In this document: positions 20,960-28,567 of the stretch, piece after piece
Numbering within the stretch: the stretch's first letter is position 1
Layout of the letters: every line of letters begins with the position of its first letter
NCBI GenBank assembly: GCA_002688395.1
Contig: NZCU01000034.1
Location: forward strand, 1-28,567
Source of the DNA: Nanobdellota archaeon
Lineage (GTDB): Archaea > Nanobdellota > Nanobdellia > SCGC-AAA011-G17 > ARS1403
Reading direction: 5' to 3'
DNA length: 28,567 bases
Notes under the pieces: model-generated
The model's input: only the letters and a program-made list of their open reading frames with translations
Database searches by the model: none
What the model was told of the DNA's origin: nothing
Position numbers and translations under genes: made by a program

Positions 20960-23587
20960 TTACTCAACTAAGATAGCAGGTTTAAACGGTAAAGCCTTTC
21001 CATTATCTTCTTCAATAATCTCAATTTCTAATTTAAATTCTTTCTCTAATAATCTTTGATTATTCTTCAACAATTTTATCTCAACATCTCTATCTAGAAT
21101 AACACCAACACCTTTTTTAATTAACATAGGAACCAATTTACTTATATCTTTCTCCTTTCCCTTAATCATAACCTCTTTCATAATTTCTCTTATGAATCTA
21201 GTATTAAGTTTTTTAAATTTCTCATAAACTTCATACTTCCATTTATCAGCAATATATAGTTTTAATTTTTTAGGATTATCAACTTTAACTAATTTTAAAA
21301 CAGCATGTACATCCCCAACAACATCAGAAATAAATTCGTCTTCTCTCTCTAACTTTTCATCTATCTTACTTTTATCATACTTAGGCCAATCACTTAAAGA
21401 AATATACCCTTCATCATGATATTCATATAACTCTTCGCAAATATGGGGTGCAAAAACACTAAACACAATTAAAAATTTCTTAAAAGAATCTTCAAAGACT
21501 TTACTAGAAACATCCCTTTTAACTTTAGATAAATAATTAACAAACTCCATTACTTTAATCAAAGCAATATTATAATTAAATTTCTCAATATTTTCTCCAA
21601 CTTCTTTAATTAATTTATTTATTTTACTCGTTAGATGTTTATCATAAAATCCACTATTACTCTTAGCCTTATCTTTCAATCCATAAACTCTATTCAAAAA
21701 TCTAAAACTCGCTTCAATACCTTCATCATTCCATTCTACTGTTTTACTTGGATGGGCTAACCCTAATAAAAATATTCTAACACTATCAACACCATATTTC
21801 TCAATCATTTCATCTTGTGAAACAATATTTCCAGCGCTTTTACTCATCTTATTTCCATCTTTATACACAACACCTTGGGTAAATAATTTTAAAAACGGTT
21901 CACTAAAATTTAAGAACCCCATATCTCTTAAAGCTTTAACAAAAAACCTTGCGTATAATAAATGCAACACAGCATGCTCAGCTCCACCAATATATTGATC
22001 AACAGGCATCCAGTACTTAACGCTTTTTTCTTCAAAAGCCCCATTTTTAAAATCACTACTACAATATCTTAAGAAATACCAACTAGAATCAAAAAAAGTA
22101 TCCATAGTATCAGTTTCTCTTTTAGCAACTTTTCCACATTTAGGACATTGAGCCTCAACAAAATCTTTAACACCTAACAAAGGATTCCCTTTTCCACTAA
22201 ACTTAACACTTAAAGGTAGTTTTATAGGTAAATCACCTTCATTAACAGGAATATATCCACATTCCTTACAATTAATCATAGGAATAGGTGTACCCCAATA
22301 TCTCTGTCTAGATATCAACCAATCTCTTAATTTATATTGAATCTCTCTTTTACCATATTTCATTTCTTCTAAATACATATTAATTCCAGGTATAGATTCA
22401 AAATTAGTACTCCCATTAAATTTTTCATCAGAGTTAACAATCTTCCCCTTATCCACATAAGCTCTAATCATTTTCTCAGGATCTAAACTATAATCCTCAG
22501 GATCTATAACAACTTTAATAGGAATATCATATTTCTTAGCAAATTCAAAATCTCTTTGGTCATGAGCAGGTACAGCCATAACAACTCCAGTACCATAATC
22601 AGCTAAAACAAAATTAGCTATATAAATTGGAATAATTTCATTATTAACAGGATTAAAAGCATACTTCCCAATAAACATTCCTTCTTTTTCTTTATCTTCT
22701 GCAGTTCTTGAATACCTATCTTCTAAAGAAACTTTATCAATAAATTTCTTCACTTTACTTTCATACTCTGTCCCCTTAACCATTTCTAAAACTCTTTCAT
22801 GTTCTGGAGCATAAACAATATAAGTAACTCCCCATAAAGTATCAGGCCTAGTTGTAAACACTTGAATTTTCTCATCAGTATCTTTTAATTTAAAATCAAC
22901 CAAAGTACCTTCACTCCTTCCAATCCAGTTTTCTTGCATTAATCTTATCTTCTCAGGCCATCCTTCTAAATCTTTAATTCCATGTAATAATTCATCAGCA
23001 TATTTTGTAATCTTCAAAAACCATTGTTCTAGTAATTTTAACTCAACTTTATTATGACACCTCCAACATTCTCCATCTTCAACTTGTTCATTAGCTAAAA
23101 CTGTCCCACAAGAATTACACCAATTAACAGGAGCTTTCTTTCTCTCAATTAATCCAGCATTAAAAAACTTCAAAAATAACCATTGATTCCATTTATAATA
23201 ATCAACACTACAAGTCTTAACTAATCTATCCCAATCATAACTATTCCCCAAAGCATTTAACTGACTAATAAAATTCTTAATAGATTTCTCTGTATATTCC
23301 TTTGGATGGGTCTTAGTCTTAATAGCCGCATTCTCTGCAGGTAATCCAAAAGCATCAAATCCCATAGGATAAAGAACATTAAATCCATTTAATCTCTTAT
23401 ACCTAGCAAAAACATCTCCAATAGCATAGTTTCTAGAATGCCCCATATGCAATCCTTCCCCGCTAGGATATGGAAACATCTCTAAATTGTAAAACTTTTT
23501 TTTCTTAGAACTATTATCTACTTTAAAAACTTTATATTTCTTCCATTTCTCTTGCCATTTTTTTTCAAAGTCTCTAAATTTATTCAT
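20960..23587 (-). CDS. leuS: Leucyl-tRNA synthetase, bacterial-type core
   Basis: Class I synthetase of 875 residues. The signature is the bacterial form: FPYPSGEGLHMGHSRNYAIGD (HMGH at 47-50), then GFDAFGLPAENAAI. A zinc insertion has CNSC (157-160) and CWRC (174-177). The CP1 editing domain shows TTRPDT (245-250) and VPAHDQRDFEFA (339-350), so proofreading should be intact. DTFFDSSWYFLRY and GGAEHAVLHLLYARFF are bacterial-type, and KMSKS is at 580-584. The last 100 or so residues (YIADKWKYEVYEKF through ALPFKPAILVE) do not look like the short bacterial C-terminal domain and resemble archaeal LeuRS tails. The TATA box is 27 bases upstream of the ATG. Confidence 0.95.
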   Translation of the reverse strand: MNKFRDFEKKWQEKWKKYKVFKVDNSSKKKKFYNLEMFPYPSGEGLHMGHSRNYAIGDVFARYKRLNGFNVLYPMGFDAFGLPAENAAIKTKTHPKEYTEKSIKNFISQLNALGNSYDWDRLVKTCSVDYYKWNQWLFLKFFNAGLIERKKAPVNWCNSCGTVLANEQVEDGECWRCHNKVELKLLEQWFLKITKYADELLHGIKDLEGWPEKIRLMQENWIGRSEGTLVDFKLKDTDEKIQVFTTRPDTLWGVTYIVYAPEHERVLEMVKGTEYESKVKKFIDKVSLEDRYSRTAEDKEKEGMFIGKYAFNPVNNEIIPIYIANFVLADYGTGVVMAVPAHDQRDFEFAKKYDIPIKVVIDPEDYSLDPEKMIRAYVDKGKIVNSDEKFNGSTNFESIPGINMYLEEMKYGKREIQYKLRDWLISRQRYWGTPIPMINCKECGYIPVNEGDLPIKLPLSVKFSGKGNPLLGVKDFVEAQCPKCGKVAKRETDTMDTFFDSSWYFLRYCSSDFKNGAFEEKSVKYWMPVDQYIGGAEHAVLHLLYARFFVKALRDMGFLNFSEPFLKLFTQGVVYKDGNKMSKSAGNIVSQDEMIEKYGVDSVRIFLLGLAHPSKTVEWNDEGIEASFRFLNRVYGLKDKAKSNSGFYDKHLTSKINKLIKEVGENIEKFNYNIALIKVMEFVNYLSKVKRDVSSKVFEDSFKKFLIVFSVFAPHICEELYEYHDEGYISLSDWPKYDKSKIDEKLEREDEFISDVVGDVHAVLKLVKVDNPKKLKLYIADKWKYEVYEKFKKLNTRFIREIMKEVMIKGKEKDISKLVPMLIKKGVGVILDRDVEIKLLKNNQRLLEKEFKLEIEIIEEDNGKALPFKPAILVE

Positions 23588-23609
23588 CTTTAATATAAAA
23601 ATAATATAG

Positions 23610-23617
23610 TTTAAAAA
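23610..23617 (-). promoter_or_regulatory. TATA box for leuS
   Basis: The minus strand reads TTTTTAAA, centred about 27 bases before the leuS ATG (23587). Confidence 0.55.
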
Positions 23618-23660
23618 GTTTATTAAGATTAAGCAGATAAGAATCTCAATTTTAAAAACC

Positions 23661-23669
23661 TTTAAAAAG
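23661..23669 (+). promoter_or_regulatory. TATA box for the tRNA-Arg/tRNA-Cys pair
   Basis: TTTAAAAAG, centred about 29 bases before tRNA-Arg(UCU) and identical to the box before the other tRNA-Arg at 4915. A similar TTTAAAAAC lies ten bases upstream. Confidence 0.6.
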
Positions 23670-23693
23670 TAAAATAAAGATTCTATTATATAT

Positions 23694-23768
23694 GGGCCTG
23701 TAGCTCAGCTTGGATAGAGCGCTAGCCTTCTAAGCTAGAAGTCGAGGGTTCAAATCCCTTCAGGCCCG
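23694..23768 (+). tRNA. tRNA-Arg (anticodon UCU)
   Basis: Cloverleaf by eye: acceptor GGGCCTG/CAGGCCC (identical to the other tRNA-Arg), D arm starting GCTC, and anticodon stem CTAGC/GCTAG with loop CTTCTAA. This gives TCT at 23729-23731, reading AGA. The T loop is TTCAAAT in a GAGGG/CCCTT stem with a G-T pair. Discriminator is G. There is no intron and no encoded CCA. The next tRNA starts 14 bases downstream, so both are probably on one transcript. Confidence 0.95.
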
Positions 23769-23782
23769 TATTTTTACTACAG

Positions 23783-23855
23783 GGGCTCATGGCCAAATCT
23801 GGTAAGGCAATCGCCTGCAGAGCGATGATTCTGGGTTCAAATCCCAGTGGGCCCT
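23783..23855 (+). tRNA. tRNA-Cys (anticodon GCA)
   Basis: Acceptor GGGCTCA/TGGGCCC with one T-G pair, D stem GCC/GGC, and anticodon stem ATCGC/GCGAT with loop CTGCAGA. The anticodon GCA is at 23817-23819. The T arm is CTGGG-TTCAAAT-CCCAG. Discriminator T (U73) at 23855 is the known identity base for cysteine tRNAs. It has no promoter of its own in the 14-base gap after tRNA-Arg. CCA is not encoded. Confidence 0.95.
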
Positions 23856-23877
23856 ATTATATTCCTATCTAGAATTC

Positions 23878-23897
23878 AAAAAAAATAAAAAAAAGAA
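23878..23897 (-). terminator. T-rich terminator of the surface-protein gene
   Basis: Just after the stop at 23902 the minus strand reads CTTCTTTTTTTTATTTTTTTT. Such U-rich runs without a hairpin are the usual archaeal terminator. This is the clearest one in the window and lies in the 46-base gap between the protein gene and tRNA-Cys. Confidence 0.65.
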
Positions 23898-23901
23898 GAA
23901 A

Positions 23902-25476
23902 TTAAAGAGCAGTTTTCTTACCAAAAACTGCTTTAATAACTAATAAAGCAACAACAATTAAAACAATATCTACTATTACCCAAAATGCTGCTCCTCTTCC
24001 TTTAAGGAAACTAAATCTATCACTCACAACTCCTTCATCAGAAGTTTCATCTCCTCTAATATCAAAGTTTAAAGTGAATTGTTTTTCCTCAAAATTACTA
24101 TTACCAGCAGGTCTAACACTAACTGTAGCGCTATTTATTCCAGGCTTAGCATCATTTAAGTCAACTGTAAAATAAAGATTATTTGCACCAGCATGTAAAT
24201 TAACTGGTTGTCCTGTAAGACTTTGTGCCCAATCACCAATAGGAACAAAACTTAAAGTTCCTGTTAAATCTCTATTTTGATCATTAGTCACAATTAAATG
24301 TAAGTTTGCAGAATCTTTATCAGCACTTATTTGTGTATCAGTAGTAAGACTTAAAGTTGAAGGAGTTGTACTTCCACCTGTAGTACCAGTACTTTCTCTA
24401 ACTCTTAAAGTAGCAAATTCTCCAGAGTTAGTTTCATCAGCATCATCAAAGTATACAGTAGGTTGTATGATATAATCTCCAGCTGCAGTTGTTTCTGGAA
24501 TTGTTACAACAAATCTTACTGATCTATCATTATCACTATCTTTATAGTCATCTAAATCAAATCTATTTGATTCGTAATCAATTCCTAAAACAGAATCTCT
24601 TAAAGAAACATAAACATCATCTTCGTTTTTAGTTCCAATATTTTCAACTCTAATACTTAATTGAACAGTTTCTCCAGCTGTTATAGTACTAGGACTTATA
24701 GTAAAACTATCAACAATAACATCGTGTGTTTCTCTTTCAATATCTATATTCTCACTTTCTTGAATACATTGATTATCTCCACTTTCATCGTCAGCTTTAA
24801 CATGAACAATTAATAGATATTCATCCTTTTTTCCAATGTCTTCATCATTTGGAATAACAAATTCAACACTATAATCGTCATCTTCATCTTCATCTAAGTC
24901 AGTAGCTCCATCTGCTTCCCAAGAATCGATTTCTTTGTTTTCGTCTACATTATATAAAACAACTTCAACTTCTACATCTTCTAAATCTTCAACACTAGCT
25001 TCAACATTTTCAATATCAACATTAACAGTGTCTCCTATTCTATAGTCATCATCATCAAAGTCAATATCTCCAATCTTTATTTTAACCCCATCAGTAGGAT
25101 CACAGAAAGCAGATTGTTCTTTTCTTAATATTACCTCATTACTTGTTACAGAAAGAGGTGTAGTCTCATTATCAGTAGCAGTGAATGTAATTTTATTATC
25201 TCCACTAAAATCATCATCACTGAAAGTAAAAGTAGCAGTACTACCAGAAATAGCAACAGTTATGTCAGTTGCAGTGTCTGTTCTAGTAAATGTGTATGTT
25301 AATGTACCAGACTCAGGATCTGTGAAATACGTGCTTAAGTCTACATTCCAAGGAAAAACACCTTTCCATTCTTGTGTAGGAATTGTAGTTGTAGTCGGTG
25401 CTGCAGCAAATACGCTATTAATAAGTAATAGAGTCATTGCAATCAATACTGCACCCATAAATATTTTTTTATTCAT
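23902..25476 (-). CDS. Membrane-anchored putative S-layer/surface protein
   Basis: Exported protein of 524 residues: a signal peptide (1-24, VFAAAP), a cadherin-like beta domain (about 30-118), then a very acidic module (125-470), and a C-terminal membrane helix (about 496-517) followed by GKKTAL. The module has C125 and C237, the stretch VVLYNVDENKEI, and a CARDB-like part starting HDVIVDSFTISPSTITAGE. It is clearly homologous to residues 625-970 of the protein encoded just upstream. I know similar acidic proteins from Pacearchaeota annotated as putative S-layer proteins, but that is memory. The ATG has a GGGGG Shine-Dalgarno-like site and a leader, unlike most genes here. Confidence 0.75.
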   Translation of the reverse strand: MNKKIFMGAVLIAMTLLLINSVFAAAPTTTTIPTQEWKGVFPWNVDLSTYFTDPESGTLTYTFTRTDTATDITVAISGSTATFTFSDDDFSGDNKITFTATDNETTPLSVTSNEVILRKEQSAFCDPTDGVKIKIGDIDFDDDDYRIGDTVNVDIENVEASVEDLEDVEVEVVLYNVDENKEIDSWEADGATDLDEDEDDDYSVEFVIPNDEDIGKKDEYLLIVHVKADDESGDNQCIQESENIDIERETHDVIVDSFTISPSTITAGETVQLSIRVENIGTKNEDDVYVSLRDSVLGIDYESNRFDLDDYKDSDNDRSVRFVVTIPETTAAGDYIIQPTVYFDDADETNSGEFATLRVRESTGTTGGSTTPSTLSLTTDTQISADKDSANLHLIVTNDQNRDLTGTLSFVPIGDWAQSLTGQPVNLHAGANNLYFTVDLNDAKPGINSATVSVRPAGNSNFEEKQFTLNFDIRGDETSDEGVVSDRFSFLKGRGAAFWVIVDIVLIVVALLVIKAVFGKKTAL

Positions 25477-25483
25477 TTTTTAA

Positions 25484-25488
25484 CCCCC
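25484..25488 (-). promoter_or_regulatory. Shine-Dalgarno-like site for the anchored surface protein
   Basis: The minus strand reads TTGGGGGTTA, with GGGGG about seven bases before the ATG at 25476. It is a partial match to GGAGGTG and may be read with G-U pairs. Confidence 0.5.
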
Positions 25489-25528
25489 AAAATGTGAATA
25501 TATTTACCCTATATAGCTCCAAAACCCC

Positions 25529-25537
25529 TATATAAAG
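25529..25537 (-). promoter_or_regulatory. TATA box for the anchored surface protein
   Basis: The minus strand reads CTTTATATA, centred about 57 bases before the ATG, predicting a leader of roughly 30 bases. A second candidate, CTATATAG at 25509-25516, would give a leader of about 10 bases. Which one is used cannot be decided by reading. Confidence 0.45.
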
Positions 25538-25584
25538 CTTTCTATTTATAATCACTTTGAAATAACAACAAAATCCTAGTGAAA

Positions 25585-28567
25585 TTATATGCCAAATATT
25601 CCCTTCCAAATACTATCCCAAATACTCTCTTTTTCCTTCTTTTTAATTTCAAACACTACATTAGCATTCTTAGACCCTATATCTCTCTGTATAGGGTTTA
25701 TTTCCACCATAGCATTATATTTCCCCTCTCTATCCTCTATTACATCTGCATTTAAGTAAATATTATTGATTCCAGGGTGTAAGTTAATTGTTTGTGATGA
25801 TCCTCCATCAGCCCAATTTCCAACAAAAATCACATTTAAAGACGCTTTTACATCTCTATTATCCTTATTATCTACAACTAAATGTAAACTAGCAATATCA
25901 TCATCCCTAACTTGTCCATTACCGAAAAGACTTAAAGTTTCACTTCCTCTAACTACTACTCCATCTCTAGTTATATCCCCACAACTAGTAACTTTTAATG
26001 TTTCAGTAGCAGAATCAGTTTCATCATCATCATCAAAATGAACAATAGCCTCAATTTGATAATCTTTAACATCAGCATCTACAGGAATTCTAATTGCATT
26101 AAATCTTTTAGTTGCTTTTTCATCTCTTCCTTTGAAATCATCTAAGTCAAATCTTTCACTCTCTTCCCTAAACCCAAGTTCACTATTTCTAATTTCAATA
26201 TAAACATCATCTTCATCTTTACTTCCAACATTCTCAACTTTAACACTAATACCTGCAACTTCTCCACAGCTAATACTATTGGGAAGTATGTTTACATCAG
26301 TAATAATCACATCATGTTTTTCTCTTTCCAAATTAACAGAAACAGCACTTTGGCTACAATGTTGATCTTCATCTCCTTCTTCAAAAGCCTTAACAAATAA
26401 TATATAATCATCAGAATCATCGAAATCATCATCAGTAATTTCCATTTCTACTTCAAACGTTTCCTCATCACCTTCATTTATATCTGTATCATCACCTTTA
26501 GCATCTTCAACTTCCTCATCCTCATCTAAATTATATAAGATCGCTTCTACAGTAACATCTAAATCATCATTCCCATTATTATCCACATCAACCTCAATAT
26601 CTATAGTATCTCCATGCTTAAAATCATCTCCTGAATCGGGATCTTTAATCTCAATCTTAAGATCTCCTAATTCACCAGCTTCACAAGAATCCAAATCTTC
26701 TAAAGTTGATATATCAAACTTTTCTCCACTACCTGCTATTTTGAAAGAACTAAAATGACTAACATCAAAAATAACTTCCCCATTAGTGGTAGGAAAATCA
26801 GTAAAATTTTGCAAAGTACAGAAATCACATTTTTGAGTTATCTCAGCACCATTAGTAGTAAACCCACTATTAGAGAAAATTGTAGGAATAGAATTATAAC
26901 TCAAACCTTTTAAAACAATTCTTGCAGGTTTATTTAATTGACTATATCTAGAAGTATTAATTGCTACTATTCCTTTTTCAATTTTTATATTATTCTCTGT
27001 ATCAATTACATTTCTTAAATCTAAAACCTCACTTCTAAAATCAATCTTTCCTTCAGTTTTCTCAAGAACAATATTAGTTGCTTTACTTAAATCACTTATC
27101 TTTGAAAAATCAGTTGTTCCTGTTCCTGGAAAAGTATTAACTATAGGAATATCACTAACAGTTAAAGTCCAACTCTTTGAATTAGACAAATCACCATCAC
27201 TAACATTAACTTTTATATTAAAAGTCCCATTACTACTAGCTACATGATTGTAACTATTACTATTAGTCCCAACGCTAACTCCATCTAAAGTCCATGAATA
27301 AGTTAAAACATCAGTATCTTGAACATTAATACTAAATAATTGGCTATCTGTACTCTTAATTGCAGGATTGTCTAATGGAGAAGAACTTGTTATTTGTGGT
27401 TTTTGATTGTCAGTAACAGTTACTGTCCATGTATTTGAGTCAGTTAAATCAAAACTATCATTTACATTAACAACTAAAGTATGTGTCCCTGATTGTGTGA
27501 AATTTGGATTAAAATTAAAACTACTAATATTACTTCCTATACTACCTCCATCTAAAGTCCATGAATAAGTAAATGCATCATTAACATCAGAATCAGTAAC
27601 AACTACGCTAAAGTTTTGAGTTGCATTTTCTGAGATTGTAGGATTAGATGCTGGACTAAAAGTTGAAATCACTGGATTATTTTTCAAAGAAACAAGGAAA
27701 TTTCTAGTTTCTGTTTTTGTTTGATTACCTATTCCATCTCCAGCAACCACATACCAATAATATGTTTTTAGATGCTCTAAATTATTAATAGTTAATCCAT
27801 TATTAGTTGTAGAAGTATTAAAACTAGGACTTGTTTCATTTGAAAAGAATACGAAATAATTTACATTATCTCCATCATCATCAGTAGAAGCCGTCCAATT
27901 TAATGAAACAGAATTAACAAATATTGTATCTCCACTTGTAGGACTTGTTAAGCTAGGAACTGAAGGAAGATCATTCACATTACTTACACTTAAAGTAAAT
28001 GTTTGTAAACCCTCTCCTCCTTTTCCATCAGAAACATTAACACTTACAGAATTATTTCCAACATCAGTATTAGTTGGTAACCACACAATTAATCCAGTAG
28101 AAGAATCAATATTCATTCCGCTAGGATTAGTCAATAATGAATAAGTTAAAGTGTCTGTTCCTGAAACAATATCATTATCTTTATCTGAAGCATTAAGTTG
28201 ATATGTATATATAGAGTCTTCAGTTGTATTTACTATAGCAGTGCTTGTAATATTTGGAGCATCATTAACATTGGTCACAGTAATATTCAATTGCAAAACA
28301 TTAGAAATATTTGTTCCATCATTAGCAGTTAAATTAAAATAATTAACTCCAAACCAATCTATAGCTGATTGATAAGTTAAATTACTCCCACTTATAGTAG
28401 CATTAATTTTACTATCATCTTCAACAACTACACTATAATTAAAACTACCAGGATCATCTTCAATATCAGTAGTAAACAAACTCAAATTTAAGAACTGTGC
28501 TCCTAAATCTTCAGTAATTGTTTGATCACTCACATTAATTACAGCAATATCATTCACAGAAGTAACA
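25585..28567 (-). CDS. Large secreted surface protein with cadherin-like and Ig-like repeats (partial at right edge)
   Basis: At least 993 residues; the frame stays open to the last base (VTS before the GTG at 28557), so the N terminus and signal peptide lie outside. Residues below are counted from that GTG. Cadherin-like repeats occupy about 1-200 with NVNDAP and NVNDLP joints. A fibronectin-III-like domain follows (200-290), then two Ig/PKD-like repeats (295-382 and 387-468, both with YSWTLDG). A beta region (475-610) leads into the acidic module (625-970) shared with the downstream paralog. Cysteines 625/734 are shared with the paralog, and 764/859 are extra. It has no C-terminal membrane helix and ends in SIWDSIWKGIFGI. 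There are 26 N-glycosylation sequons, all before residue 590. Confidence 0.75.
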   Translation of the reverse strand, partial: VTSVNDIAVINVSDQTITEDLGAQFLNLSLFTTDIEDDPGSFNYSVVVEDDSKINATISGSNLTYQSAIDWFGVNYFNLTANDGTNISNVLQLNITVTNVNDAPNITSTAIVNTTEDSIYTYQLNASDKDNDIVSGTDTLTYSLLTNPSGMNIDSSTGLIVWLPTNTDVGNNSVSVNVSDGKGGEGLQTFTLSVSNVNDLPSVPSLTSPTSGDTIFVNSVSLNWTASTDDDGDNVNYFVFFSNETSPSFNTSTTNNGLTINNLEHLKTYYWYVVAGDGIGNQTKTETRNFLVSLKNNPVISTFSPASNPTISENATQNFSVVVTDSDVNDAFTYSWTLDGGSIGSNISSFNFNPNFTQSGTHTLVVNVNDSFDLTDSNTWTVTVTDNQKPQITSSSPLDNPAIKSTDSQLFSINVQDTDVLTYSWTLDGVSVGTNSNSYNHVASSNGTFNIKVNVSDGDLSNSKSWTLTVSDIPIVNTFPGTGTTDFSKISDLSKATNIVLEKTEGKIDFRSEVLDLRNVIDTENNIKIEKGIVAINTSRYSQLNKPARIVLKGLSYNSIPTIFSNSGFTTNGAEITQKCDFCTLQNFTDFPTTNGEVIFDVSHFSSFKIAGSGEKFDISTLEDLDSCEAGELGDLKIEIKDPDSGDDFKHGDTIDIEVDVDNNGNDDLDVTVEAILYNLDEDEEVEDAKGDDTDINEGDEETFEVEMEITDDDFDDSDDYILFVKAFEEGDEDQHCSQSAVSVNLEREKHDVIITDVNILPNSISCGEVAGISVKVENVGSKDEDDVYIEIRNSELGFREESERFDLDDFKGRDEKATKRFNAIRIPVDADVKDYQIEAIVHFDDDDETDSATETLKVTSCGDITRDGVVVRGSETLSLFGNGQVRDDDIASLHLVVDNKDNRDVKASLNVIFVGNWADGGSSQTINLHPGINNIYLNADVIEDREGKYNAMVEINPIQRDIGSKNANVVFEIKKKEKESIWDSIWKGIFGI

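Noticed and set aside
28555..28557. GTG at 28557 as the start of the large surface protein
   Set aside because: The frame continues upstream (VTS) to the window edge in a cadherin-like joint (VTSVND), and no signal peptide follows the GTG.
1..28567. CRISPR arrays, transposons, integrase or attachment sites
   Set aside because: No regularly spaced direct repeats, terminal inverted repeats, transposase or integrase genes are visible; the repeats found are inside coding regions.

Overview
The window looks like chromosome from an AT-rich archaeon (by eye roughly 30% GC) with a compact genome. Archaeal signatures are ribosomal protein L15e, transcription factor TFE, an NreA-type DNA repair protein, an archaeal/eukaryotic-type prolyl-tRNA synthetase, and TATA boxes placed 25-30 bases before start codons. 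Several features point to a DPANN lineage of the Woesearchaeota/Pacearchaeota kind: small genes, a putative S-layer family with an acidic repeated module, a TGNVV-type Cys-rich exported protein, and several aminoacyl-tRNA synthetases of bacterial type. That placement is inference. No mobile element, CRISPR array, integrase or phage gene is visible.

Layout. (1) 1-3793, plus strand: an aspS-gatC-gatA-gatB operon whose four genes are joined by ATGA overlaps. It couples a bacterial-type AspRS to the GatCAB amidotransferase. (2) 3786-6204: an amino-acid permease (minus strand), tRNA-Arg(UCG), and two half-size MgtE/SLC41-like cation transporter genes. (3) 6244-7677: proS. (4) 7671-14456, minus strand: a secreted transglutaminase-like protein; a membrane protein with two 44-residue repeats in an operon with a DHH phosphoesterase; ribosomal protein L15e; and a prs-MFS transporter pair. 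(5) 14568-18587: short divergent and convergent units, namely a tiny membrane protein, NreA, a membrane protein plus M50-type protease pair, TFE with a lysine/proline-rich tail, and two small coiled-coil proteins. (6) 18584-23587, minus strand: a short AlaRS without the C-terminal C-Ala domain, a Cys-rich exported protein, and a bacterial-type LeuRS. (7) 23694-23855: tRNA-Arg(UCU) and tRNA-Cys(GCA). (8) 23902-28567, minus strand: two tandem paralogous, probably cell-surface proteins; the larger runs off the right edge.

The main theme is translation: four aminoacyl-tRNA synthetases, GatCAB, L15e and three tRNAs. A second theme is the cell surface. The genes are packed very tightly. All five convergent protein-gene pairs overlap at their 3' ends, and promoters often sit against the stop codon of the preceding gene. 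Most first genes appear to be transcribed without a leader; three genes (17762, 18165, 25476) instead have Shine-Dalgarno-like sites. The longest stretch without a protein gene is 23588-23901, which holds two tRNA genes, their promoter, the leuS promoter and a T-rich terminator.

I see no wholly unknown multi-gene system. The most unusual items are TFE with a histone-H1-like tail, the minimal AlaRS, the group of bacterial-type synthetases in an archaeon, and the tandem surface proteins with one sequon-rich half.
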